Notes: generated by a model not told the origin, from the letters alone. A DNA stretch of 64,000 nucleotides from Mucilaginibacter daejeonensis (GCF_020783335.1 NZ_CP086068.1:4526001-4590000); one strand, 5' to 3'; counted from the first letter of the stretch, positions 12,236 to 21,445 are shown. Numbers and translations: made by a program.

Positions 12236-13435
12236 ATGCTGAACGGCAAAAAAATAGTTTTAGGAGTATGCGGAAGCATTGCAGCATACAAAGCGGCAAC
12301 GCTGGTACGGCTACTGGTGAAGGCAGGTGCCGAGGTACAGGTGATCATGACCGCCGATGCCGTGAGCTTCATCACTCCGCTAACCTTATCTACCCTATCG
12401 AAAAAGCCGGTACTGGTCAATTACTTTGAGCCTACCACCGGCGTTTGGAACAACCATGTGGAGCTGGGCCTTTGGGCGGATATGTTCCTGATCGCACCGG
12501 CCAGTGCCAATACCTTAGCTAAAATGGCCAATGGTCAGTGCGATAACCTGCTTACTGCCGCCTACCTTTCGGCTAAGTGTCCGGTGTATTTTGCCCCGGC
12601 CATGGACCTGGATATGTGGCGCCACCCGGCCACGCTTAATAATGTGCAGCGCCTGCAAAGCTATGGCAACATCCTGATCCAGCCCGGTACCGGCGAACTG
12701 GCCAGTGGATTGCATGGCGAGGGCCGCATGGCCGAACCGGAAGAGATAGTGGACCTGCTCATCTCAGCGGTCAATGACACGTTCCCTTTAAAAGGGAAAA
12801 AGATCATGGTAACGGCCGGGCCAACGCATGAGGCCATTGACCCTGTGCGCTTTATCGGCAATCATTCATCAGGGAAGATGGGTTTTGCCATTGCTGAGGA
12901 ACTGGCCAAACAAGGGGCTACGGTGACACTGATCAGTGGCCCTTCTGCACAGGCAGTGAACCACCCAGGTATCACCCGCATCGATGTCACCTCGGCCGCC
13001 GAGATGCTGGATGCCTGCCTCACCAACTTTGAAACAGTCGACGCCTGCGTGATGAGCGCCGCCGTGGCTGATTATACGCCTGTTGAGGTGGCCACGCAAA
13101 AGATCAAAAAACAGACCGATAGCTTTAATATCGAACTGAAAAAGACCACCGACATACTGCGCACGCTTGGCGAACGCAAAAGCCCCGGCCAGGTGCTGAT
13201 CGGCTTTGCCCTTGAAACGCAGAACGAGGAACAGAACGCGGTGGACAAGCTTCGTAAAAAGAACCTTGACCTGATCATCCTTAATTCGTTAAATGATGCA
13301 GGTGCGGGTTTTGCGCTCGATACCAACAAGATCACCATGATCGATAAGGACCTGGTGTATACCACCTTTGATATCAAGAGCAAGACCGAGGTAGCTGCCG
13401 ATATTTGCCGCGAACTGATCAAACTGATGGCGTGA
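12236..13435 (+). CDS. coaBC: Bifunctional phosphopantothenoylcysteine decarboxylase/synthetase
   Basis: 399 residues. The N-terminal CoaC flavoprotein half begins KKIVLGVCGSIAAYKAATL and carries PASANTLAKMANG and the AMDLDMW stretch. The CoaB half begins near residue 188 (KGKKIMVTAGPTHEAIDP) and contains FIGNHSSGKMG and VSAAVADYTP-like MSAAVADYTPVE. Together they convert 4'-phosphopantothenate plus cysteine to 4'-phosphopantetheine in coenzyme A synthesis. ATG 12236 is chosen over an upstream in-frame GTG because homologues begin MLxGKKI and a promoter box sits between. The stop overlaps the next start by one base (TGATG). Confidence 0.95.
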   Translation: MLNGKKIVLGVCGSIAAYKAATLVRLLVKAGAEVQVIMTADAVSFITPLTLSTLSKKPVLVNYFEPTTGVWNNHVELGLWADMFLIAPASANTLAKMANGQCDNLLTAAYLSAKCPVYFAPAMDLDMWRHPATLNNVQRLQSYGNILIQPGTGELASGLHGEGRMAEPEEIVDLLISAVNDTFPLKGKKIMVTAGPTHEAIDPVRFIGNHSSGKMGFAIAEELAKQGATVTLISGPSAQAVNHPGITRIDVTSAAEMLDACLTNFETVDACVMSAAVADYTPVEVATQKIKKQTDSFNIELKKTTDILRTLGERKSPGQVLIGFALETQNEEQNAVDKLRKKNLDLIILNSLNDAGAGFALDTNKITMIDKDLVYTTFDIKSKTEVAADICRELIKLMA

Positions 13436-14328
13436 TGAAAAAACTGTGCTTATTGCTACTGGTCTGCCTAATCGGCCTTACCGCCGCCGCCCAGGACCTT
13501 AATGCCCGGGTGGAGGTGCTATCGCCCAAGATCGCTACCACCAATAAGCGCATATTCGTGACGTTGCAAAATGCCATGCGCGATTTTTTGAACGGCCGCA
13601 AGTGGAGCGCCGACGCCATACAACCGCAGGAAAAGATAGATTGCAACTTTATCCTCACCATTACCGCGTGGGATAACAGCACCACCTTTAGCGGCGAGTT
13701 GCAGGTACAGAGCACACGCCCGGTATACAATGCCTCATACAACAGTCCGGTGTTCAGCGTGAACGATCGCGACTTCGATTTTACGTATACCGAAGGGCAG
13801 ACCATCGACTTCAACAACCAGAACTTCCAGAGCAATCTGGCCTCAGTGATGGCCTTTTATGCTTACATGATCCTGGCCTTTGATTATGATAGCTTCAGCA
13901 AATTCGGGGGTACGCCTTATTATGCCAACGCCCAAACGGTGGTGATCAATGCGCAAAGTTCATCATATAAAGGCTGGAAGGCTTTTGATAATAACACCAA
14001 CCGCTACTGGCTCTCTGAGAATACGATCAACCGCACTTACATTCCACTGCGCGAGTTCCTGTACATTTACCATCGCCAGGGGCTCGACCTTATGGCCGAT
14101 AACGCCGTTAAAGCACGCGCCAACATCGCGGCCGCACTACCTGTACTTACCCAGCTGGACCGCGTGCGCGTAGGGGCCACCTTGCCTACCCTGTTCTTTT
14201 TGGCGAAGCGTAGCGAACTGGTCTCCCTCTTTGCCCAGGCCTCACCGCAGCAACGCACACAGGCCATGAATATCCTGAGCCAGGCCGACCCGGCCAACGG
14301 CAACCTTTACAAAGCGCTTCAGCAGTGA
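13435..14328 (+). CDS. DUF4835 family secreted protein
   Basis: 297 residues starting MKKLCLLLLVCLIGLTAAAQ, a clear signal peptide with cleavage after AAA/AQ. The body has the DUF4835 landmarks: an early LNARVEVLSPKI segment, TNKRIFVTLQNAMRDFLNGRKW, DFDFTYTEGQ and a conserved MAFYAYMILAFDYDSFSKFGGTPYY. The function is unknown; the family is Bacteroidota-specific and periplasmic. The start overlaps the coaBC stop (TGATG), so translation is probably coupled. In relatives this gene usually lies between coaBC and recN. An upstream in-frame start inside coaBC is rejected because it would bury the signal peptide. Confidence 0.88.
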   Translation: MKKLCLLLLVCLIGLTAAAQDLNARVEVLSPKIATTNKRIFVTLQNAMRDFLNGRKWSADAIQPQEKIDCNFILTITAWDNSTTFSGELQVQSTRPVYNASYNSPVFSVNDRDFDFTYTEGQTIDFNNQNFQSNLASVMAFYAYMILAFDYDSFSKFGGTPYYANAQTVVINAQSSSYKGWKAFDNNTNRYWLSENTINRTYIPLREFLYIYHRQGLDLMADNAVKARANIAAALPVLTQLDRVRVGATLPTLFFLAKRSELVSLFAQASPQQRTQAMNILSQADPANGNLYKALQQ

Positions 14329-14353
14329 TCCTGAGCTAGTTTTAAAATATTTT

Positions 14354-14413
14354 TATCAAAATATTTTGATATACGAAATCCATCGTAGATATTTGTACGA
14401 CAAGATTCGTACA
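14354..14413 (+). promoter_or_regulatory. blaI promoter with two dyad operators
   Basis: TTTG (14365-14368), 19 bases, GATATTTG (14388-14395) form a Bacteroidetes promoter with one -7 mismatch. A perfect 18-bp palindrome TATCAAAATATTTTGATA (14354-14371) covers the -33 box. A 7-6-7 dyad TGTACGA/TCGTACA (14394-14400, 14407-14413) covers the end of the -7 box and the expected start. The second dyad has the TGTA/TACA ends typical of BlaI/MecI operators. Confidence 0.7.
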
Positions 14414-14415
14414 TA

Positions 14416-14781
14416 ATGGATATCAAACCAACAGAAAGTGAATTAGAGATATTGCAGGTGCTTTGGAAAAAGGGCCAGTGCTCGGTACGTGATGTGCACG
14501 AGGAACTGCTTAAAACCAAGGAGGCTGGTTACACCACTACCCTCAAGCTCATGCAGATCATGCATGATAAAGGACTGGTAACGCGCGATGCCTCGGCCAA
14601 AACGCACATCTATACTGCGGCCATGAGCGAGCAGCAAGTGAAAAAGAGCGCGCTCGATAAATTCATCAATACCGTGTTCAAAGGTTCGGCGGCCGATCTG
14701 GTGATGCAGGCCCTGGGTAACCACCAGGCCTCTAAAGATGAGATAGCGGCCATTAAAGATTATCTGAAAAAATTTGAATGA
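14416..14781 (+). CDS. BlaI/MecI/CopY-family transcriptional repressor
   Basis: 121 residues. An N-terminal winged helix (TESELEILQVLWKKGQCSVR, DVHEEL, YTTTLKLMQIMHDKGLVTRD) is followed by a C-terminal dimerisation helix pair ending AIKDYLKKFE. The family represses its own operon as a dimer and is released when a partner membrane protease cleaves it, between the two domains. The protease gene follows 18 bases downstream. Two dyads in the promoter suggest autoregulation. Nothing in the sequence shows a link to beta-lactamase: no such enzyme gene is in the window. Confidence 0.9.
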   Translation: MDIKPTESELEILQVLWKKGQCSVRDVHEELLKTKEAGYTTTLKLMQIMHDKGLVTRDASAKTHIYTAAMSEQQVKKSALDKFINTVFKGSAADLVMQALGNHQASKDEIAAIKDYLKKFE

Positions 14782-14799
14782 TCTGATCCCTAAAGTCTC

Positions 14800-16734
14800 A
14801 TGGAAACACTGCTGTATAATTTAGGACAAGCGCTTGGTATGGCCATATTGCATTCATTATGGCAAGGGCTGCTCATTTACCTCCTGCTCAGGTGCCTGTT
14901 GGGCGCACTGCCGGGCATAGGTTCAAGCGGGCGGTACAACCTTTCGGTAGCTGCTATGCTGGGTATCGGGGTTTGGTTCATGGTCACCCTGATCAGTGAA
15001 CTTTACGAACAGGACTGGAACACCTACACAGCAGTGATCCCTCAGGCTTATCCTTTTTCGCTGAAAACGCTGGGCACATCGGCCATTAAAGCTTATGAGA
15101 GTTACAGCATCAGCCTGCGCCCACAATTGCCCTTCATCAGCATGTTGTATGCATGTGGACTGCTCTTACAAGGCACGCGGCTATACTATGGGCGCCAGCA
15201 ATTAAGGGCACTTAAAAAGACCCTGCTACCTGACGCTGCCTTGCACGCACAGATCCAGCGTTTGGCTCAGCGCCTCAAGATCAGTAAGCCAGTGCAGGCC
15301 GGTATGAGCCATTTGGCTACTGTACCCTGCGTGGCCGGCTACCTTAAACCGGTGATCTTTATGCCTGCGGCCATGTTCACCTGCTTATCGCCTCAGGAGA
15401 TCGAGGCCATATTGGTGCACGAACTGGCCCACATCAGGCGGCATGATCATTTGATCAACTACCTGCAGCAATTGCAGGCGGCCGTCCTGTTCTTCAATCC
15501 TTTTAACATCCTTATAGACCGGATGATCGATACTGAGCGCGAGCATTGCTGCGACGATATGGTGGTGAACGTGACCGGCCAGCCGTTGCATTATGCTTAT
15601 GCCCTGCTTAAGATACAGGAAGCTCAGCCTCAACAGAACGCCCTGGCCTTGGCGGCCGGTGGCAAGAACCATTTACTTAACCGAATAGAACGCATCATGA
15701 AAACGACAACACCTGCGGGTAACGTACGTCACCTCGCACTATCATTGGTATTACTCACCGGCAGCGTATGCAGCATCGCCTGGTTCAACCCCGAATTTAA
15801 GGACGGCAAATTACTGGTCAAGCACGTTGATGTACCTGCCGTACTGCACACCTTTATTGACACCGTACCTAAAGCACCTAAGCCCCCAAAACCGGCCAAA
15901 CCCGTTGCTCCGGTAAAAGCCATGATGCCTGTGGTGCCACCGGTAGCAGCAAAAAGCATAGCCGAGGACCCTAACATGGACAGCCTGGCGGCCGAAGTGA
16001 GAAAATATTCGGACCGGGTGACCAAATTTTACCTGAGCCCAAAGTTCGCCTCCATTCGCAAAGAGTTAGAGCAGACCACGGTACAGATCGCCACCCGCAT
16101 GAAAGACCCTGAGATGCAGGCCCTGATCGCTCAACAAATGCAGCATGCCAGCCGCATCACCAGCTCCCCCGAGTTCAATGAACTGGTGACCGAAGCCTCG
16201 CAAAAGGCCCTGGAACTGACCAAGTACATGGGCGATACCACCAGCAAGGATTATCGTAAGACCTCGATCGAGCTACAGGCTATCAGTAAAAAGTTGGAAT
16301 CATTAGGCAAAGGGTTCGAGGTTAGTGCCAACGGCGAAAGAACACGCACCCTGGACAAAAGCCTGGATAGCCTCAACGCCAAAATAGCGGCACGCCAAAA
16401 AGAGCTGAACATTGCGCCACTACAGGCCAAGATGAAAAGGATACAAGCGCAGATGGAGCAGTATGCTAACTCGCCTGAGATCAAGAAAGACCAGAAAAAG
16501 CTTCAGGAAGCTGCGGCCAAGCTATACCAGCGTAGCAGCAAATTGGGTTATAATAATGCTAACGAGATCAGAAAGCAGATTGATATCAAAGAAAGACCTG
16601 AACAACCCGAACTGAAAGAAAAGATAGAGATCAGGGAGAAGCCTGAATTGAAGGAAAAGATCGAGATCAAAGAGAAGTCCGAAAAGCCTGAACTCAAAGA
16701 GATCCAGATCAAAGAAAAGACCGAAAAGCCGTAA
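14800..16734 (+). CDS. M56 (BlaR1/MecR1-like) membrane zinc metalloprotease
   Basis: 644 residues. Several N-terminal membrane helices (about 10-35, 46-68, 108-126) and a further one near 305-325 flank the protease loop. The zinc motif HELAH lies at residues 207-211, with the third ligand region DTEREHCCDD about 37 residues later. In BlaR1/MecR1 this cytosolic zinc domain cleaves the paired repressor. Here the C-terminal part is not a penicillin-binding domain: it is a Pro/Lys-rich linker, a long helical stretch and a tail of repeated (K/R)EKIEI-(K/R)EKPELKE units. The signal sensed is therefore probably not a beta-lactam. It pairs with the repressor gene just upstream. Confidence 0.85.
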   Translation: METLLYNLGQALGMAILHSLWQGLLIYLLLRCLLGALPGIGSSGRYNLSVAAMLGIGVWFMVTLISELYEQDWNTYTAVIPQAYPFSLKTLGTSAIKAYESYSISLRPQLPFISMLYACGLLLQGTRLYYGRQQLRALKKTLLPDAALHAQIQRLAQRLKISKPVQAGMSHLATVPCVAGYLKPVIFMPAAMFTCLSPQEIEAILVHELAHIRRHDHLINYLQQLQAAVLFFNPFNILIDRMIDTEREHCCDDMVVNVTGQPLHYAYALLKIQEAQPQQNALALAAGGKNHLLNRIERIMKTTTPAGNVRHLALSLVLLTGSVCSIAWFNPEFKDGKLLVKHVDVPAVLHTFIDTVPKAPKPPKPAKPVAPVKAMMPVVPPVAAKSIAEDPNMDSLAAEVRKYSDRVTKFYLSPKFASIRKELEQTTVQIATRMKDPEMQALIAQQMQHASRITSSPEFNELVTEASQKALELTKYMGDTTSKDYRKTSIELQAISKKLESLGKGFEVSANGERTRTLDKSLDSLNAKIAARQKELNIAPLQAKMKRIQAQMEQYANSPEIKKDQKKLQEAAAKLYQRSSKLGYNNANEIRKQIDIKERPEQPELKEKIEIREKPELKEKIEIKEKSEKPELKEIQIKEKTEKP

Positions 16735-16770
16735 GGCGGGTGCAGCTGCACCAATTGCTATACATCATCC

Positions 16771-17654
16771 CATCCCGTCATGCCGATGCATATCGCCATC
16801 CCTCAAGTGCGCTACCTTGCATGTGGGATGCTGAAACAAGTTCAGCATGACGGGATGGGTTACTGTGCCCCCACCTTCACCAACCCCGTCATGCCGATGC
16901 ATATCGGTATCGCTCAGGACAAGTAGCCAACCTTGCTGTGAGATGCTGAAACAAGTTCAGCATGACGGGATGGGTTACCACAGTGCTATCCTACACACTG
17001 TCATGTTGAGCGTAGTCGAAACATCTTATACATGCGAACCGATCGTGTTACTTGATAGGACGCTTCGGCTACGCTCAGCATGACATTTTTATTTAAGGAT
17101 TTAAGAGCTGCTCTCACCCCCGAACCGGTCATGCCGATGCATATCGGCATCCCTCAGGACAAGTAGCCGACCTTGCTGTGACAATACCCTATACCTTGTC
17201 ATGTTGAGCGTAGCCGAAACATCTTATACATGCGACCGATGGTGTTACATAATAGGATGCTTCGGCTGCGCTCAGCATGACATTTTTATTTAAGGGCTTC
17301 TCTCCCCCCGACCGGTCATGCCGATGCATATCGGCATCCCTCAGGACAAGTGGACAATAAGCTAACCTTGCATGTGGGATGCTGAAACAAGTTCATCATG
17401 ACGGAATGGGTTAATATGGTAACACCCCACACGCTGTCATGTTGAGCGTAGTCGAAACATCTTATACATGCGAACCGATCGTGTTATTCGATAGGATGCT
17501 TCGGCTACGCTCAGCATGACATTTTTATTTAAGGATTTAAAAGCTGCTCTCACCCCCGAACCGGTCATGCCGATGCATATCGGCATCTCTCAGGACAAGT
17601 GGACAATAAGCTAACCTTGCATGTGGGATGCTGAAACAAGTTCAGCATGACTGG
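16771..17654. repeat. Tandem array of two palindromic repeat families (BIME-like)
   Basis: The ~1 kb gap between the M56 gene and recN is almost entirely repeats. Family A (ends GTCATGCCGATGC and GCTGAACTTGTTTCAGC-type arm, GCATGAC) occurs at 16771-16857, 16885-16969, 17127-17181 (right arm missing), 17313-17408 and 17562-17654. Family B (TGTCATGTTGAGCG ... CGCTCAGCATGACA, followed by TTTTTATTTAAGG) occurs at 16999-17085, 17197-17282 and 17435-17521. From 16885 on they alternate A-B-A-B-A-B-A. Each unit can fold into a long hairpin. Both families share GTCATG/CATGAC ends. No gene is supported here. Confidence 0.85.
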
Positions 17655-17724
17655 ATCTGAGTAGATAAAGCCCGTCCAAAAAATAACGCCACCCTCACCT
17701 GTAGGCATTGCTTTTGCATTTGAG

Positions 17725-17732
17725 TATCTTTG
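17725..17732 (+). promoter_or_regulatory. recN -7 box
   Basis: TATCTTTG matches TAnnTTTG, 22 bases before ATG 17755. No good -33 TTG lies at 19-20 bases. It indicates that recN has its own promoter, downstream of the repeat array. Confidence 0.5.
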
Positions 17733-17754
17733 TGGTACCAATACGAACATCTGC

Positions 17755-19416
17755 ATGCTGCAACAGCTAACCATTCATAATTATGCTTTGATCGATAACC
17801 TGCAGATCAGTTTTGATGCAGGGCTGAACATCATTACCGGCGAAACAGGTGCCGGTAAATCGATCATATTGGGGGCATTATCGCTCATTTTAGGTCAGCG
17901 TGCCGAGAGCAAGTATTTTTTTGACCAGCAAAAGAAATGCATCATAGAGGGTACGTTCCATATAGACGAACTGCACCTCAAGAACTTTTTTGAGGAAAAT
18001 GACCTGGATCACCACGCCGAGACCATTTTGCGCCGCGAGATATCGGCCGATGGTCGGTCGCGGGCCTTTGTGAACGATACACCTGTGAACCTGGCCACGC
18101 TTAAACTGCTGGGCGAGCAACTGATCGATATCCACTCACAGCAGGCCACACGCGAGATCAACGACCCGGCCTTTCAACTGTTGGTGGTGGATAGTGTGGC
18201 CAAGCACCAACCTTTGCTGGCCGAATATCAGACCAACTATCGCGCGTATAAAAAGGCCACCACTCGTTTACAACAACTCATTGCCGACAACGACAAGGCC
18301 AAGGCCGACCTGGATTATTACCAGTTCCAGTATGATGAGCTGGAAAAGGCCGGTTTACAAGCCGACGAGCAGGCCGACCTTGAGCAGGAACTGTACACGC
18401 TGAACAACGCCGAAGAGATCAAACGCAACCTGACCGGCGCCTTGTACCTGATACAGGATGGCGAGGCTGCCGTTACGTTGCAGCTCAAAGAGGCTTACCA
18501 ACAATTATCGGCCCTTGAAAAATATAACCCTGCCATTGCCGAACTGCATGAACGCCTGAACAGCACCCTGATCGAGCTGAAGGATATAGCGGCCGAGATA
18601 GAGACCATTGAGCAGCAGACCATGACCAATGAGGCCCGCGCCGATGAGGTGAACACTCGCCTGAGCATGATCTACAACCTGCAAAAAAAGCACCGGGTTA
18701 ATACTAATGCCGAGTTACTGGCCATACAGGAGGACCTATCGGCCAAAGTACAGCAAGCCCTTTTTGGCGACGAAGAGATCAGCGGTTTACAACAAGAGAT
18801 CGATCTGCAACGCAAAGACCTTACTACGCTGGCCGGTCAGCTGTCAGCCAACCGGGTCAAAGCATTACCCGATATCGAGAAACAAGTGATGAGCACCCTG
18901 GCCGAAATGGGAATGGGTAATGCCCACCTGAAGATAGACCATACCTCCACCCCCGGTCATGAACTCACCCGTACCGGTACCGACCAGATCAAGTTCCTGT
19001 TCACGGCCAACAAAGGGCATAACCTGGCCGAAATGAGTAAGGTGGCGTCGGGGGGTGAGCTTTCGAGGTTGATGCTGAGCATCAAATCCATCATTGCGCG
19101 CTATACCGCATTGCCCACCATTATTTTTGACGAGATCGATACAGGGGTGTCAGGTGAAGTGGCTAACAAGGTGGGCGTTATTATGGAGCGCCTGGCGGGC
19201 AACTTGCAGGTGATCACCATTACACACTTACCGCAGATCGCCAGCAAAGGCGAAAGCCATTATTTTGTGTATAAGAACAACGACTCGGCTACCACTTATA
19301 CCCAGATCAAGCAGCTTAACGAGCAGGAACGCGTGACCGAGATAGCCAAAATGCTGAGCGGCGACAAGCCAGGCGAAAGTGCCCTGCAAAATGCCCGCGA
19401 ACTACTGAATAGCTGA
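17755..19416 (+). CDS. recN: DNA repair protein RecN
   Basis: 553 residues, normal for RecN. Walker A GETGAGKS lies at residues 29-36, a long coiled coil occupies roughly 150-380, and the ABC signature SGGELSRLMLSIK and Walker B TIIFDEIDTGVSG are in the C-terminal part. RecN is an SMC-like ATPase that acts early in double-strand-break repair. It starts LQQLTIHNYALIDNLQI as usual. The next gene begins 5 bases after its stop. Confidence 0.95.
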   Translation: MLQQLTIHNYALIDNLQISFDAGLNIITGETGAGKSIILGALSLILGQRAESKYFFDQQKKCIIEGTFHIDELHLKNFFEENDLDHHAETILRREISADGRSRAFVNDTPVNLATLKLLGEQLIDIHSQQATREINDPAFQLLVVDSVAKHQPLLAEYQTNYRAYKKATTRLQQLIADNDKAKADLDYYQFQYDELEKAGLQADEQADLEQELYTLNNAEEIKRNLTGALYLIQDGEAAVTLQLKEAYQQLSALEKYNPAIAELHERLNSTLIELKDIAAEIETIEQQTMTNEARADEVNTRLSMIYNLQKKHRVNTNAELLAIQEDLSAKVQQALFGDEEISGLQQEIDLQRKDLTTLAGQLSANRVKALPDIEKQVMSTLAEMGMGNAHLKIDHTSTPGHELTRTGTDQIKFLFTANKGHNLAEMSKVASGGELSRLMLSIKSIIARYTALPTIIFDEIDTGVSGEVANKVGVIMERLAGNLQVITITHLPQIASKGESHYFVYKNNDSATTYTQIKQLNEQERVTEIAKMLSGDKPGESALQNARELLNS

Positions 19417-19421
19417 TCATT

Positions 19422-20186
19422 ATGAGGGAACTCCTTCTGTTGATCGGCTTATTAGTTCTTTGCAGTACCGGCAAAGCGCAATATGTACCCAAAACGCAGT
19501 ATAGGGACACCATATTCCTTAGAGGTTATATTTATGACCACAAGGGGAACCCGGTTTCAGGAATGGTATTGCGATCAAGACATAACGATACTACTTATGG
19601 TTCGCCGCTTTTAAGTGAAACAGATGCTAATGGATATTTTGCTATAAATGGAGCAATGGTGAACGATACCCTCACTATCGAAAGGCACTTTTTGTATAAA
19701 GAACAAAAGCTATATAATAAAGGTAGTCGTTATATGGTGATCTATTTACCATTACCTAATGATAATATAGACCTTAACGCCGATAAACCTATAACAGTAG
19801 CGCATGTGAGGCAAACTCAAAGAATGCCCTTTATATTTCAGCCTCCTAATAGTTACCCTAATCCCGGTGTATTTTCTAATGTACAGCAATACCCGCATTA
19901 TAAGGGCGAAACTCCGGCTTTTTTAGACTCAGTTAAAAAACATCTGATATATCCTCACCAAGCGGTAGCTAACAATATAGCAGGCATGGTCAAAATATCG
20001 TTCCTTGTAGATCGTGATGGTACACCCAGAGATCTTACAGTGTTAAACGGCTTAGGCTATGGCTGCGATCAAGCGGTGATGGACGCTATAAGATACGCCG
20101 GCAAATGGGACCCTGCGAAAAGTAACGGACGAGCCACAACAATTCATCAAACTATTACTGTTGAATTCAAATTGACCGATAAGTGA
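19422..20186 (+). CDS. Secreted protein with carboxypeptidase-regulatory-like and TonB C-terminal domains
   Basis: 254 residues. Signal peptide MRELLLLIGLLVLCSTGKAQ. Residues ~30-105 form a beta-sandwich-like region (FLRGYIYDHKGNPVSGMVLRS, TDANGYFAINGAMVNDTLTI) as in carboxypeptidase D regulatory domains. Residues ~165-254 match a TonB C-terminal domain: LIYPHQAVANNIAGMVKISF, VDRDGTPRDLTVLNGLGYGCD, MDAIRYAGKWDPAKSNGR. There is no N-terminal membrane anchor with a proline-rich span, so it is a periplasmic TonB-like protein, not a classical energy transducer. Its codon use is more A/T-rich than that of its neighbours. It sits 5 bases after recN and is probably read through from it. Confidence 0.8.
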   Translation: MRELLLLIGLLVLCSTGKAQYVPKTQYRDTIFLRGYIYDHKGNPVSGMVLRSRHNDTTYGSPLLSETDANGYFAINGAMVNDTLTIERHFLYKEQKLYNKGSRYMVIYLPLPNDNIDLNADKPITVAHVRQTQRMPFIFQPPNSYPNPGVFSNVQQYPHYKGETPAFLDSVKKHLIYPHQAVANNIAGMVKISFLVDRDGTPRDLTVLNGLGYGCDQAVMDAIRYAGKWDPAKSNGRATTIHQTITVEFKLTDK

Positions 20187-20294
20187 TCGCATCTTATTGA
20201 CCGCTCTTCATGTGCCCTCATATCAAGTGACACTTTCATTTTATAAGAGACCTCGATCCCGGCCGAAGAACACGCACCCTTAGTGTACCGAAAA

Positions 20295-20440
20295 GGTGTT
20301 ACATCGCTGTAACAAAATTCCCTGAATTTCCCCACTTTTCAGCATTACGAATTTCATAAAAACCCAACTTTTTCCACATTTTCCAACAAAAAGCTGAAAT
20401 GTAACACCATTTGTAACACGGTAACACTTGGATGTAACAG
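20295..20440. repeat. TGTTACA element, copy 1
   Basis: A ~145-bp segment with perfect 9-bp terminal inverted repeats TGTTACATC (20297-20305) and GATGTAACA (20431-20439). The left end also forms the dyad TGTTACA-TCGC-TGTAACA, and the right end has four (T)GTAACA direct repeats within 40 bases. The core CCCCACTTTTCA ... TTACGAA ... AAAACCC recurs in inverted orientation at 41425-41577. The rest of the 446-base gap (20187-20294, 20441-20632) shows no gene. Confidence 0.7.
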
Positions 20441-20632
20441 CTCAAGACAGCGGGCTAAGTGTTTTAAAGGTGATAAAACCGATAGTATCCACCCCTTTTT
20501 GCGAATTTCATAACGGGCAGTTGACTGATATTAGGAATGGACTACCGCCTTTGACCGCCGATCTTTTTTTATCCTGCTGGCTTACTGCTAAATAATTTTT
20601 ACCTTTACCACCCGATAATCAATTCCACTATA

Positions 20633-21445
20633 ATGGCTTATAATTTATTACAAGGTAAAAAAGGTATCATTTTTGGCGCCTTGAACGAGCAATCTATCGC
20701 CTGGAAAGTAGCACAACGCGCAACCCAGGAAGGTGCCCAGATCGTACTTTCGAACGCCCCTATAGCCCTGCGCATGGGCGAGCTTAACAAACTTGCCGAA
20801 GAGTGCAATGCCCCGGTGATCGGTGCCGATGTTACCAATATGGATGATATCAACAACCTGTTCACCAAAACGCAGGAGCACTTTAACGGTGGCGTGGATT
20901 TCATTCTGCACTCTATCGGTATGAGCGTTAACGTACGCAAGAACATCCCATACACCGACAATAACTACGATTTCACTTTCAAAGGATTTGATATATCGGC
21001 CCTGAGCTTGCACCGCATCCTGCAGGCGGCCATGAAGCATGACGCTATCAACGAGTGGGGTTCGGTAGTGGCTTTGAGCTACATCGCCGCTCAGCGCTAC
21101 TTCCCTGGTTACAATGATATGGCCGATAACAAAGCCGTATTGGAAAGCATTGCCCGTAACTTTGGTTACGAGTACGGCATGAAAAAGAACGTACGTGTGA
21201 ACACCATCTCACAATCACCTACCCGCACCACTGCCGGATCAGGCGTTAAAGGTTTTGATGGCTTTATCGAATTCGCCGAAAAGATGAGTCCGCTGGGTAA
21301 TGCCACCGCCGACCAGTGCGCCGACTACGCGATCACCCTGTTCAGCGACCTCACCAAAATGGTGACCATGCAGAACCTGTTCCACGATGGCGGTTTCTCA
21401 TACACTGGTGTTACACAGGCAGTTATTGACCAAATGAGCAAATAA
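20633..21445 (+). CDS. fabI: Enoyl-[acyl-carrier-protein] reductase (NADH), FabI
   Basis: 270 residues. Short-chain-dehydrogenase fold with the FabI N-terminus GKKGIIFGALNEQSIAWKVA (nucleotide binding) and catalytic residues Tyr150, Tyr160 and Lys167 in SYIAAQRYFPGYNDMADNKA. It reduces the enoyl double bond in the last step of each fatty-acid elongation cycle; this is the triclosan target in bacteria that rely on FabI. It stands alone between the repeat-bearing gap and a terminator. A weak -7-like box, TACCTTTA, lies at 20600-20607. Confidence 0.95.
   Translation: MAYNLLQGKKGIIFGALNEQSIAWKVAQRATQEGAQIVLSNAPIALRMGELNKLAEECNAPVIGADVTNMDDINNLFTKTQEHFNGGVDFILHSIGMSVNVRKNIPYTDNNYDFTFKGFDISALSLHRILQAAMKHDAINEWGSVVALSYIAAQRYFPGYNDMADNKAVLESIARNFGYEYGMKKNVRVNTISQSPTRTTAGSGVKGFDGFIEFAEKMSPLGNATADQCADYAITLFSDLTKMVTMQNLFHDGGFSYTGVTQAVIDQMSK

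Noticed and set aside
14416..16734. Beta-lactam resistance operon
   Set aside because: No beta-lactamase or PBP gene is adjacent and the M56 protein has no penicillin-binding domain.
16771..17654. Repeat array as a CRISPR
   Set aside because: Repeats are long hairpin units of ~85-95 bp with two families and irregular gaps, not short direct repeats with uniform unique spacers, and no cas genes are near.
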